64,000 nt of DNA from Abditibacteriaceae bacterium (lineage in GTDB: Bacteria; Armatimonadota; Abditibacteriia; Abditibacteriales; Abditibacteriaceae). Shown piece by piece: positions 35,690 to 44,023 of this stretch. The stretch covers positions 62,001 through 126,000 of the forward strand of contig JAFAZH010000022.1 of NCBI GenBank assembly GCA_019239895.1. Reading direction: 5' to 3'. The translations under genes were made by a program, and so were the position numbers. Under the pieces are notes generated by a model. That model made no database searches. It worked only from the letters and a program-made list of their open reading frames with translations, and had not been told where the DNA came from. Each line of letters opens with the position of its first letter. Positions within the stretch are counted from its first letter, which is position 1.

Positions 35690-36616
35690 ATGAATTCTTT
35701 TAATCGTCGTGAATTTCTCAAAACTTCCGCGCTTTGCGGTGCAGCCGCTTTTTTACCTTTGAACCTTGCAATGGCACAGGCACCACGCTTTCGCTTTGTG
35801 CATTTCACTGACCTGCACACTCAGCCAGAGCTTGGCGCAACCGAGGGCGTAGCAATGGCCGTGCGTAAGCTCTTATCGCTCAAGCCGCGCCCCGACTTCA
35901 TTATCATTGGCGGCGATACGGTCATGGACGCCAGTGCAGTCGAGCGGCCCCGCGCTTTGCTGCAATACAACCTCTTCGCCGAGGCTATGAAACCGTTAGA
36001 GATGCCCCTGCACTATGTGGTAGGCAACCATGATATTTATGGCTGGGCCAGCAAGAATGCGGCCCAGGCGAATGATCCTGATTATGGCAAGAAGATGTAT
36101 CAGGAAAAAGTTGTCAAAGGCCCGCTGCACACATCCTTTGATTTTGGCGGCTGGCACTTTGTGCTGTTAGATAGCATCGCCCTGCTGCCCGATCACACCT
36201 GGCGCGGGGAAATTGATGATGCGCAGATGCAATGGCTCAAGGACGACCTTACCCGCACTGGCAAGGCACGCCCCACGATTTTAGTTACTCATGTTCCGCT
36301 TATGACGCTTTTTACCCAGTATCACGACGGCACTACCAATCCCACCAGCGATAAAATGATCGTGCGCAACGGCAAAGAAATGCGTGATATTTTCAAGGAT
36401 TATAATGTTAAGGCCGTGCTGCAAGGGCACACGCATGTTGTCGAGGAATGCACCTATACTGGCACGCGCTACATCACTTCTGGTGCAGTCTGCGGCGAAT
36501 GGTGGAAAGGCCCGCGCCTCGGTGTCCACCCCGAAGGCTTCGCCGTTTTCGATGTAGAAGGCGACAAGCTCAGTTGGGAATATGTCCCCTATGGCTGGAA
36601 AGCACGGACTGTTTAA
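35690..36616 (+). CDS. Tat-exported calcineurin-like phosphoesterase
   Basis: 308 residues. The twin-arginine signal is MNSFNRREFLKTSALCGAAA, ending near AMAQA. The dimetal phosphoesterase ligands are all there: FVHFTDLHTQPE, FIIIGGDTVMDA, HYVVGNHDIYGW, TILVTHVPLM and AVLQGHTHVVEE. Related enzymes include cyclic-nucleotide and phospholipid phosphodiesterases of the Icc/3',5'-cAMP phosphodiesterase type; the substrate cannot be fixed. It differs from the 29868 enzyme by lacking the fibronectin-like domain. Confidence 0.9.
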   Translation: MNSFNRREFLKTSALCGAAAFLPLNLAMAQAPRFRFVHFTDLHTQPELGATEGVAMAVRKLLSLKPRPDFIIIGGDTVMDASAVERPRALLQYNLFAEAMKPLEMPLHYVVGNHDIYGWASKNAAQANDPDYGKKMYQEKVVKGPLHTSFDFGGWHFVLLDSIALLPDHTWRGEIDDAQMQWLKDDLTRTGKARPTILVTHVPLMTLFTQYHDGTTNPTSDKMIVRNGKEMRDIFKDYNVKAVLQGHTHVVEECTYTGTRYITSGAVCGEWWKGPRLGVHPEGFAVFDVEGDKLSWEYVPYGWKARTV

Positions 36617-36627
36617 GGCTGGGTATT

Positions 36628-37809
36628 TCAACGTCTGGTGTGACCGCCATCTTTAACTAGTGCTAAAACCGCCTCCGCCATGTCACGGGCAGCATTAGGT
36701 TTAGCCAAGCTCGACGCAGCACGGCCCATTACATCAAGTCGAGACTTATCAGCCAATAAAGTTTTTACTTCACTCAACAGGCTTAGACCATCAAAATCAG
36801 CCTGGGGAATAATGATAGCGGCACCAACGCGCTGGCACATTTTAGCATTGCGCGTTTGCTCGTCGCCACCTGTCGGCACTAAGGGCACATAGATGGCAGG
36901 TTTGCCCAGAGCGCAAAGCTCGCTCACTGTCCCGGCTCCGGCACGCCCGACCACTAAATCAGCTAAGGCAAAGACGTGTTTAAGTTCTTCGGCGATAAAA
37001 CGAGTCAACCCATAGCGGCGGGATAGTTCAGGCGATAGTTGAGAAACCGCACGCTGTAAGCGGTCATAGTCTTGTTCCTGTCCCGGTGGCTGCTGCCCAC
37101 ATTGATGAATGATGCGGCAGACAGAGAGCAAATCAGGCAACACAGCTTCCACGGCACGATTGAGGATACGCGCGCCTTGACTGCCTCCAGTAACATACAG
37201 CGTTGGCAGACTGTCATCATCGGGATTAAAACTAAAGTGCCGCCGCGCTTCCTCCGCTTGACCATTAAAAATCGTGGAGCGCACCGGATTGCCAGCGACA
37301 AAAGCTTTGTGTCGTAAGGCAGGGGGTAATTCGTACATTGCGCTTTCAAAGCTGAGCGCGATGCGCGTGGCAAAGCGGGCGGTGATGCGATTAGCCAGGC
37401 CAATTTGCACCGTTTGCTCGTGGATTAGAATGGGCACGCGCAGCATGGCGGCAGCAATAACGGGCGGCACGGCCACATAGCCTCCTGTAGCCAGCACTAC
37501 ATCCGGCCTGAAGTTGCGCACTTCTTGTAGCGCCTGCCAGGTGCCAACGGGAATACGAAAGAGGTCAGTGAGGTTTTCGCGGCTGAGATAGCGGCGCAAT
37601 TTACCCGTTTCAACGCCAACAAAGGGGATGCCCGCTTTTTCAACCAAGTCTTTTTCCAGTCCGCGCTTGCCACCCAGATAGAGGAATCGCGGCGTCCAGT
37701 CCGCGCCGGTCTGGGCCGCCAATTCTTGCAGTGTTTTAATGATAGCCAGTGCCGGGCTAATATGTCCACTGCTGCCCCCGCCTGTAACCAGAATCTTAAG
37801 AGTTGCCAT
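36628..37809 (-). CDS. murG: UDP-GlcNAc:lipid I GlcNAc transferase
   Basis: About 393 residues. N-domain: KILVTGGGSSGHISPALAII, KRGLEKDLVEKAGIPFVGVE, DVVLATGGYVAVPPVIAA and PILIHEQTVQIGLANRI. C-domain: YVTGGSQGARILNRAV and LVVGRAGAGTVSELCALGKP with the UDP-GlcNAc site. It makes lipid II from lipid I at the inner membrane face. It is the last gene of the dcw region here, set apart from ftsW by a NagK-type kinase and a lipoprotein gene. ATG 37809 is taken; a GTG two codons earlier is possible. Confidence 0.95.
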   Translation of the reverse strand: MATLKILVTGGGSSGHISPALAIIKTLQELAAQTGADWTPRFLYLGGKRGLEKDLVEKAGIPFVGVETGKLRRYLSRENLTDLFRIPVGTWQALQEVRNFRPDVVLATGGYVAVPPVIAAAMLRVPILIHEQTVQIGLANRITARFATRIALSFESAMYELPPALRHKAFVAGNPVRSTIFNGQAEEARRHFSFNPDDDSLPTLYVTGGSQGARILNRAVEAVLPDLLSVCRIIHQCGQQPPGQEQDYDRLQRAVSQLSPELSRRYGLTRFIAEELKHVFALADLVVGRAGAGTVSELCALGKPAIYVPLVPTGGDEQTRNAKMCQRVGAAIIIPQADFDGLSLLSEVKTLLADKSRLDVMGRAASSLAKPNAARDMAEAVLALVKDGGHTRR

Positions 37810-37854
37810 CGCCACCCGGGCGGGGACAGATACAGAGCTTAATGTTGTCTCTAA

Positions 37855-38430
37855 TCATCGTGAATATCTGCTCATTAACTCACCTTCAGCAATTACGTGG
37901 CCTTGCAGGGCTGGGAAGACTTGTGCTTTGGTGGCACCCGCCGGAATATTAAGTTTACTATTGAGTGCATAAATTCTAAAAATATAGCGGTGTGTGCCAC
38001 TGGGCGGGCAAGCACCGCCATAGCCGATTTTTCCAAAATCATTTTGACCCTGAATGGCTCCATGAGGCAAGGTATCCTGGGTGGGAATATTTTCTTTTAA
38101 GGTGGTCGTATGCGGCGTGATATTCATGAGGAGCCAGTGTGTCCAAGCGCCCTGTGGAGCATCCGGGTCTTGGCACACAATCGCTAAGCTCTTGATGCTC
38201 TCAGGCACGTCAGCCCATTGCAATGGAGGAGAAATATTTGGGCCATCACAGGTGTAAGTCCTGGGTAACAGGCCACCGCTTTTAAATGCTGGGCTGCTTA
38301 ACTGAATCGTCTTTTTCGCCATATCTGGCGCATCCCCTCCAGCATGAGAGGAATTAGCACCCGTCTGGAAGTGACCACAAGAAGACAGCAGGGAAATGCA
38401 GGGCAGCAGCCAGGCCATCTTGCGCAGCAT
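37855..38430 (-). CDS. YbhB/YbcL-type PEBP (Raf-kinase-inhibitor-like) lipoprotein
   Basis: 191 residues. The signal has a lipobox (WLLPCISLLSSCGHFQTG), so the mature protein is lipid-anchored at that Cys. The PEBP fold is clear: TCDGPNISPPLQWADVPESI, LAIVCQDPDAPQGAWTHWLL, QGQNDFGKIGYGGACPPSGT and HRYIFRIYAL, containing the DPDAP and GACPP anion-binding motifs. Bacterial members bind ligands of unknown nature. It lies between nagK-like and murG genes, an unusual place inside a cell-wall cluster. Confidence 0.88.
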   Translation of the reverse strand: MLRKMAWLLPCISLLSSCGHFQTGANSSHAGGDAPDMAKKTIQLSSPAFKSGGLLPRTYTCDGPNISPPLQWADVPESIKSLAIVCQDPDAPQGAWTHWLLMNITPHTTTLKENIPTQDTLPHGAIQGQNDFGKIGYGGACPPSGTHRYIFRIYALNSKLNIPAGATKAQVFPALQGHVIAEGELMSRYSR

Positions 38431-38450
38431 AGCTCCTCTTTAGCTTCGCC

Positions 38451-39470
38451 TTAAGCCGTTTGAAACACTTCTTTCTGGGCCAGCAGCGCCGCGCCCACTG
38501 CCGCATCGAACTGGGGCCGAACGATGCGCCAGGACGCGAGGGGCAGGTAATCGCGCTTCATCTCGACCATGCGTTCGCCGATATTATAGCCCACGCTGGC
38601 GCGGAAAAAGTCGTCTTCAAAGAGACCACCCCGTAAAGCCACGCCGATTTCTAAGGGAGCTATGGGTTGTATCATGTCGCGCTCACGATGGCGCGTTAAG
38701 ACCGCCCGTGCCACCGCAGCGACCGCATTGCCCAGGTGCTTGACAGCGCGCTCTCGAATATCGCCTGCGACCTGTGCGCCGGAATTGGCAGTATCAAACA
38801 CTACCTGCGTAAGGCGTGCGATCTGCTCGCGGGTCAAATGCTTGGGATGCGAAGAAGCGGCATGAATGGCTTGCACTAATTCATCACAGTCGCGGATATT
38901 GAGGGCATTGAAGATAGGAGCCGCCAGACGGGTTTGTGGCCCTCGGCCATCGGCATGACGGCACACCGCCCGCAAAGCCTCCATACCAATCCAGTAACCG
39001 CTGCCTTCATCACCTAACAACGGCCCCCAACCGTCGGCGTAGAATCTATCACCCTGTTCATCTTGCCCGTAGGCAATTGAACCTGTGCCTGCACTCAACA
39101 CAATGCCGGGGCCACCGGCGAACGCGCCACTTAAAGCAACGGCGGCATCCGTATCTAATACCCAGGGACGACCATTGACGAGGGGGCCAAGGTAAACACG
39201 CATACTGGCGGCATCGCCTTCGCGCCGCACCCCGGCCAGGCCAAAGCCCCACGCGGCAATATCATCATGTGTCAGGCCGTGAGCCAGGCGGGTGGCATCG
39301 GCCAGGGCAGAGAGGGCCGCCTGCTCGCAGTTCAGCGCGGCGCGTTCGGGGCCAAGCACATAATGATTGCTCGGCCCGGCCACGCCGCGCCCCAAGACTT
39401 GCAGTGTGTCGTCAATGACCACCGCTTTGGTCTGGCTGCCACCCCCATCAATACCGATGAAGTATTTCAT
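38451..39470 (-). CDS. BadF/BadG-type ATPase, N-acetylglucosamine kinase-like
   Basis: 339 residues of the actin/hexokinase-fold family that contains GlcNAc/glucosamine kinases. Phosphate 1: YFIGIDGGGSQTKAVVIDD. Hinge and phosphate 2: WVLDTDAAVALSGAF and GIVLSAGTGSIAYG. Sugar/adenosine segment: GWGPLLGDEGSGYWIGMEAL. In cell-wall context it would phosphorylate GlcNAc released from peptidoglycan so that it re-enters UDP-GlcNAc synthesis, the substrate of murG two genes on. Its stop-start spacing with ftsW is 7 bases, so it belongs to the dcw operon. Kinase specificity is inferred. Confidence 0.85.
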   Translation of the reverse strand: MKYFIGIDGGGSQTKAVVIDDTLQVLGRGVAGPSNHYVLGPERAALNCEQAALSALADATRLAHGLTHDDIAAWGFGLAGVRREGDAASMRVYLGPLVNGRPWVLDTDAAVALSGAFAGGPGIVLSAGTGSIAYGQDEQGDRFYADGWGPLLGDEGSGYWIGMEALRAVCRHADGRGPQTRLAAPIFNALNIRDCDELVQAIHAASSHPKHLTREQIARLTQVVFDTANSGAQVAGDIRERAVKHLGNAVAAVARAVLTRHRERDMIQPIAPLEIGVALRGGLFEDDFFRASVGYNIGERMVEMKRDYLPLASWRIVRPQFDAAVGAALLAQKEVFQTA

Positions 39471-39477
39471 TTTGCCA

Positions 39478-41124
39478 TCACAGAAGATAAGGCTGCTGCC
39501 GCAGGTTAGGATTTATAACACTGCGGTCTGCATGGTCTGGCGCGTCTACTAAATGAGCATCCTCAACGGTATCGGTGTCTTCTTCGGTCTGGCGGGAAAT
39601 ACTGAGCACTAAACCGATACCAAGTAAGGTGCAGAGCAGGCCAGAGCCGCCATACGAGATGAGCGGCAAGGGCATCCCCGTGACTGGCAAGACGCCTGTC
39701 ACCACACTGGCGTTGCACAGGAGTTGAATTGCCAGTAGGGTGCCGACCCCGGCACAGATAAGGGCATCAAAGGTTTGCCCGGCGCAGTGAGCCGTGTGGA
39801 AGCAGAAGAAGATAATCGCGCCATAGATGCCGAGCAAGGTCAACATGCCCACCAAGCCCCATTCCTCACCTGTCACGGCGAGGATAAAATCGGTGTGGGG
39901 TGCTGGCAGATGCCCCTGTTTAAAGAGGCCACCACCGGGGCCAGTGCCCAATAAACCGCCACGTTCGAGGGCACGCATTCCCTGCAATGCTTGATAATTC
40001 GAGCCACGCTCATCTTTTTTATGCGATGCGAACTGCGCCACCAACCGCTCCCGTTGGTAGGGCTTCATAAACATGGTGCCTGCCCCGGCTAACATTAATA
40101 GCACCAGGGCTACCCCCACCATCTGTTTGCCCGGCACTGCGGCAAAGAACGCGATACAGAACGGTAGCAGGAAGAGCAGCGCGGCGGCTGACAGGTGCGG
40201 TTGCACAAACACCAGCACACCTACCGGCAAGGTTAAACCAAAAGCCACAATCCAAGGCCAGATTTCTTTCTGGGCCGTGCGCGACGCACGGCTCCAAAAA
40301 TCGGCGAGGACGCCGACCAAGGCAATCTTAGCCAGTTCTGAAAACTGAAGCGGAATTGGCCCTAATTTCACCCAGCGCCGCACTCCACCCATTGATAAGC
40401 CCAGGGGCGTGAATTTAGTCGCTAAAAGTCCCACAACAGTGACAGCAAAAAGCACCCAGACTAACCCGCGAATATGACGGGCAGGCACCCGCGAGACGGC
40501 AGTGAGCAAGAACAAACCGCCCAGCACAAAGCCGATTTGTCGGGTGAGAAAATAATCGGTATAGCCGTAGTGGTCGAGTGCGATAGCGGTCGAGGCCGAA
40601 TAAACGAGGGGAATCGAGAGCACCGCTAACAACAAAGTCAGCGCGTAAAGCCCACGATGACATGGCGGGCACTTACTAACGCACCCGGTCTCGGCTACAT
40701 CAGTCGTGTCTTCATCCACGACATCATTTGCTTGGTCGTTGTTAGTTTGGGTGCCACGTTGCGCCTGACCTCCTGGCACTACCCGCAAAGTATGCTCGGC
40801 AGTTAAAGGCTGTGCCATCTGCTGGCGCGGCGTTGAGTTAAGCTGGGCACGCTCACGGCGGGCGCGTTCTAACAGTTGACGCTCCCGCAGTTGACGTTCG
40901 CGGGCGGCCCGCAAACGCTCATGGCGCGTGGCGCGTCGCATCATCAGGTCGTCTTGCGGATCGAAGGTGTCGTGATCCTGAAAAGCATCCCCCGCCCTAC
41001 TGTCGTTGCGCCGGGTGGTACCGCGCTGTGCATGGTCGCGCTGTGTGTAGCCGCGTGGGGCATGATCAGCATCGCGCAGTGGGGCGCGGGGCCGAGGGTC
41101 GCGGACGGCAACTCTGGAAGACAT
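39478..41124 (-). CDS. ftsW: SEDS-family peptidoglycan polymerase FtsW with long N-terminal extension
   Basis: 548 residues against about 370-400 for most FtsW. The last ~390 carry the ten membrane helices and SEDS motifs: KLGPIPLQFSELAKIALVGV, QPHLSAAALLFLLPF, GPGGGLFKQGHLPAPHTDFI (periplasmic catalytic-loop region) and GMPLPLISYGGSGLL at the end. Ahead is a ~160-residue cytoplasmic tail, extremely Arg/Asp/Gln-rich (RHERLRAARERQLRERQ), and CVSKCPPCHRG right before the first helix. It polymerises lipid II into septal glycan with FtsI. Position between murD and the kinase gene supports ftsW over rodA. Confidence 0.92.
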   Translation of the reverse strand: MSSRVAVRDPRPRAPLRDADHAPRGYTQRDHAQRGTTRRNDSRAGDAFQDHDTFDPQDDLMMRRATRHERLRAARERQLRERQLLERARRERAQLNSTPRQQMAQPLTAEHTLRVVPGGQAQRGTQTNNDQANDVVDEDTTDVAETGCVSKCPPCHRGLYALTLLLAVLSIPLVYSASTAIALDHYGYTDYFLTRQIGFVLGGLFLLTAVSRVPARHIRGLVWVLFAVTVVGLLATKFTPLGLSMGGVRRWVKLGPIPLQFSELAKIALVGVLADFWSRASRTAQKEIWPWIVAFGLTLPVGVLVFVQPHLSAAALLFLLPFCIAFFAAVPGKQMVGVALVLLMLAGAGTMFMKPYQRERLVAQFASHKKDERGSNYQALQGMRALERGGLLGTGPGGGLFKQGHLPAPHTDFILAVTGEEWGLVGMLTLLGIYGAIIFFCFHTAHCAGQTFDALICAGVGTLLAIQLLCNASVVTGVLPVTGMPLPLISYGGSGLLCTLLGIGLVLSISRQTEEDTDTVEDAHLVDAPDHADRSVINPNLRQQPYLL

Positions 41125-41299
41125 TGTGCTACTCCTTGTGCTGTGATGTTGGCTGCGATGATGATATTGCGGGCAATATCTTAGAGTTCGTGACGGCTGT
41201 TAGGCTTAGTTTATGCGTAATCATGTGTCCTGAATAGGCTAACGACTATGCGGGACGACAATTTTAGATTTTGATTTTCTGATTTTAGTCATAGATACC

Positions 41300-41363
41300 T
41301 GTGGGCCAGACACTCCTGTCTGGCATAAGCCATAAATAGCCAGACAGGAGTGTCTGGCCCACA
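41300..41363. repeat. Palindrome with 25-bp perfect arms (TGTGGGCCAGACACTCCTGTCTGGC)
   Basis: Arms 41300-41324 and 41339-41363 flank a 14-base loop, 27 bases downstream of the murD stop. It is strong enough to pause or end transcription in the middle of the dcw cluster. Confidence 0.85.
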
Positions 41364-41389
41364 AGTTATAGACTATCCCACTAAAACCA

Positions 41390-42841
41390 TTACTTATTTT
41401 GCAGAGCTTCCACAGCGGCGCGAAAAGCTGCGCCACGCGCTTCAAAACTGGCAAACTGATCGAACGAGGCACAGGCCGGACTTAAAACCACGGTGCCCCC
41501 GGCTGGCGTTTGCCGTGCGGCTTCCAGCACCGCCTGGTCTAACGTTTTGGCATCTATAATTCTACCTGCATCGAACCCGGCGCGCACGGCGGCATCCGCA
41601 ATAATTTTAGACGCTTCACCAATGGTTATTAATAGATGGGCTTGACGCGCAATAGCCTGTCCCAGTTCATCAAAAGCTGCCGCATCCTGTAACTTGGCGC
41701 GTCCACCTGCAATGAGTGTTACTGGCGGCGCAAAAGCTCCTAATGCCCGCACCGCAGCATCAGGAATCGTAGCCTGGCTATCATTGACCCAGGTTATTTC
41801 ACCAATTTGGCCAATCACTTCCAAACGGTGTGGCAGACTCTCGAAATTGCGAATGGTCTCGGCTATGGCTTGCTTGCTCGTCTTATCGTCAATCTTCGCT
41901 TCATCGGCAGCAAGTTGCGCCGCTGCCATTGCTGCGGCGACATTCGACCAGTTATGCTCACCACGCAGGGGAATGTCGGCTACATCAATAATTGGCATAA
42001 AGAAGGGCAGTCCCTGGAAACCCAACTGATCGCCGCGCCGACAAACAACGCACCACTGGGCGGTGGGCGGTGTTGCCTGGGCAGTGGTGATGTAATCTTG
42101 CGACTTGAGTTGCCTGTGCCAGCGAGGAAACGTGCCTCTGCCTTCCCACAATTCACGGACAGGATCGTTATCAATATTCAGAATGGCTATATCATTTTTA
42201 TTCTGGCGGGCAAAGAGTTTCAGCTTGGTGCCCCAATACTGTTCTAAAGAGGGGTGATAATCGAGGTGATCGGCCAGCAGGTTCAGCAAGACAGCGATAT
42301 GTGGCTTGAACGTGGGCGCACGCTCTAATTGAAATGATGAGACTTCTACCACCGCCCAGGCATCCGGCGACAGACGCGGTAATTCGGCGATGAGGGGGAC
42401 TCCTGTATTCCCCGCGCGAATCGCATTGATGCCACACGCTTGCAACATATCGGCAATCAGCTTTACTGTGGTGCTTTTGCCCTTGGTGCCAGTGACCGCA
42501 ATCATGGGGGCCGGACAATGCCGCGCTGCCAGCTCTAATTCGCCAATAACTTCAACTCCCCTGGTTTCAGCGTCACGCACAATAGATTGCAGGGGTGGAT
42601 GATGAATTTTCAGACCCGGCGAGAGGACTATCATGTTGCCCTGCTTGATGCGGGCGAATTTGTGATCGCCCGTATGCAGTTCCACACCCAGCTCAACCAG
42701 CGCCCGCGCCTCGTCACTGAGTTCTTCCAGAGGGCGGCTATCATAGCCCAGCACCCGTGCGCCACGCTCCGCTAAAAAGCGCGCGGCAGGCACTCCGGCC
42801 CTGGCTAACCCAATAACAGCACAGACTTTTTCACGTTGCAT
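41390..42841 (-). CDS. murD: UDP-MurNAc-L-alanine:D-glutamate ligase
   Basis: 483 residues. N-domain: VCAVIGLARAGVPAARFLAE. ATP-binding P-loop: MIAVTGTKGKSTTVKLIADM. Central domain: WAVVEVSSFQLERAPTFKPH and LLADHLDYHPSLEQYWGTK. C-domain: LPHRLEVIGQIGEITWVNDS, then TLIAGGRAKLQD and VVLSPACASFDQFASFEARG, all MurD signatures. It adds D-Glu to UDP-MurNAc-L-Ala. It lies 18 bases after mraY in the minus-strand dcw operon. Confidence 0.95.
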   Translation of the reverse strand: MQREKVCAVIGLARAGVPAARFLAERGARVLGYDSRPLEELSDEARALVELGVELHTGDHKFARIKQGNMIVLSPGLKIHHPPLQSIVRDAETRGVEVIGELELAARHCPAPMIAVTGTKGKSTTVKLIADMLQACGINAIRAGNTGVPLIAELPRLSPDAWAVVEVSSFQLERAPTFKPHIAVLLNLLADHLDYHPSLEQYWGTKLKLFARQNKNDIAILNIDNDPVRELWEGRGTFPRWHRQLKSQDYITTAQATPPTAQWCVVCRRGDQLGFQGLPFFMPIIDVADIPLRGEHNWSNVAAAMAAAQLAADEAKIDDKTSKQAIAETIRNFESLPHRLEVIGQIGEITWVNDSQATIPDAAVRALGAFAPPVTLIAGGRAKLQDAAAFDELGQAIARQAHLLITIGEASKIIADAAVRAGFDAGRIIDAKTLDQAVLEAARQTPAGGTVVLSPACASFDQFASFEARGAAFRAAVEALQNK

Positions 42842-42859
42842 AGTTAATGGAGAAAAGTG

Positions 42860-44023
42860 TCACGGCCAGTGCGGTAAAAAGTTCATGGCCCATAAATAGA
42901 GACCAACACAGGTGGTTAATAAATTGATGGCCCAAAAGACCATCACCACGCGCCACTCACTCCAGCCGCCTAACTCATAGTGATGATGAAGTGGGGCACG
43001 GCGAAAGATGCGTTTGCCTTCGCCGGTCTTCCGCTTAGTCCATTTAAAATAGCTGACTTGCAACATCACACTGAACATTTCGACGAAATACATAAAGCCA
43101 ATAAAGGGCAGCAAAAACGTAGCGTGCGCTAAAACTGCGCCCATGCCAAGAGCCGCCCCTAACGCCAGGGAACCGGTATCACCCATAAAAACTCGCGCCG
43201 GATAGTGATTATAGACCAGAAACCCCAGACTCGCCCCCGCCAGTGCCATCCACAGCATATTGCTAAAATAGGACACTTCAAAAGGGGCCACAAATGTGCC
43301 GCCAATCCAGAGAGCAAGCCCCACCTGCACCGCTAATCCAGCCGCCAAACCGTCAATGCCATCGGTTAAATTCACCGCGTTTGAGGTGGTGACAATCAAC
43401 ATGGCAATAATCCCCAGCAATACGGGCAGAAACGCCGCGCCTCCGGCGAAAAGTGCCGGGTAGACGAAGCGCACTCCTAAATAGGACTGATAAAAAGTTA
43501 AAAGTGCGAATGCTCCGACGAAACCCAGGGCTAAACCCACCTGAGCCACAAATTTAGCACGGGCGCTCAGGCCACCCCGTCCCGAAGCTTTTGACCAATC
43601 ATCGGTGAAGCCCAAACCCGTAAAAGCCAGCACTGTGAGTGGTGGCAATAGCACACCACCGAGTAATTGCAGCCAGGTTGGGCCACCGGTAACACCTCTT
43701 ACACTCCGCGTTAGCAAGCCTAAGATAGCGCCCGTCGAGACAAGAGCTATAAACGTCAGGCAGGCTGAGCCAATGAGACCAATACCACCCATAGAGGGTG
43801 TCCCCTGCTTCGCCTGATGAGTTTCCGGGGTATCCTCACGCACCGTCCACGTCTCTGCCTCTGGCTGATCCTTGCGCCAATGTTTATGCCTTAGCCAGTC
43901 AATAAGGGGCGTACCCACAAAAAACATCAGGATGAACGCGCCCAGAAACATCAGCAATGGCGTCACCCAGGGATTGGAGACCCACGAGAAAATAATCCAT
44001 GCTAATCCACCGGGATTATTCAC
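42860..44023 (-). CDS. mraY: Phospho-MurNAc-pentapeptide transferase
   Basis: About 387 residues with ten membrane helices. Signature motifs: QAKQGTPSMGGIGLIG, the catalytic Asp cluster region VLAFTGLGFTDDWSKAS, VNLTDGIDGLAAGLAVQVGL, YPARVFMGDTGSLALGAA and IFRRAPLHHHYELGGWSE. It makes lipid I from UDP-MurNAc-pentapeptide and undecaprenyl phosphate. There is no ATG near the start. A GTG at 44023 overlaps the murF stop by 8 bases; a TTG at 44029 is the alternative. Confidence 0.95.
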   Translation of the reverse strand: MNNPGGLAWIIFSWVSNPWVTPLLMFLGAFILMFFVGTPLIDWLRHKHWRKDQPEAETWTVREDTPETHQAKQGTPSMGGIGLIGSACLTFIALVSTGAILGLLTRSVRGVTGGPTWLQLLGGVLLPPLTVLAFTGLGFTDDWSKASGRGGLSARAKFVAQVGLALGFVGAFALLTFYQSYLGVRFVYPALFAGGAAFLPVLLGIIAMLIVTTSNAVNLTDGIDGLAAGLAVQVGLALWIGGTFVAPFEVSYFSNMLWMALAGASLGFLVYNHYPARVFMGDTGSLALGAALGMGAVLAHATFLLPFIGFMYFVEMFSVMLQVSYFKWTKRKTGEGKRIFRRAPLHHHYELGGWSEWRVVMVFWAINLLTTCVGLYLWAMNFLPHWP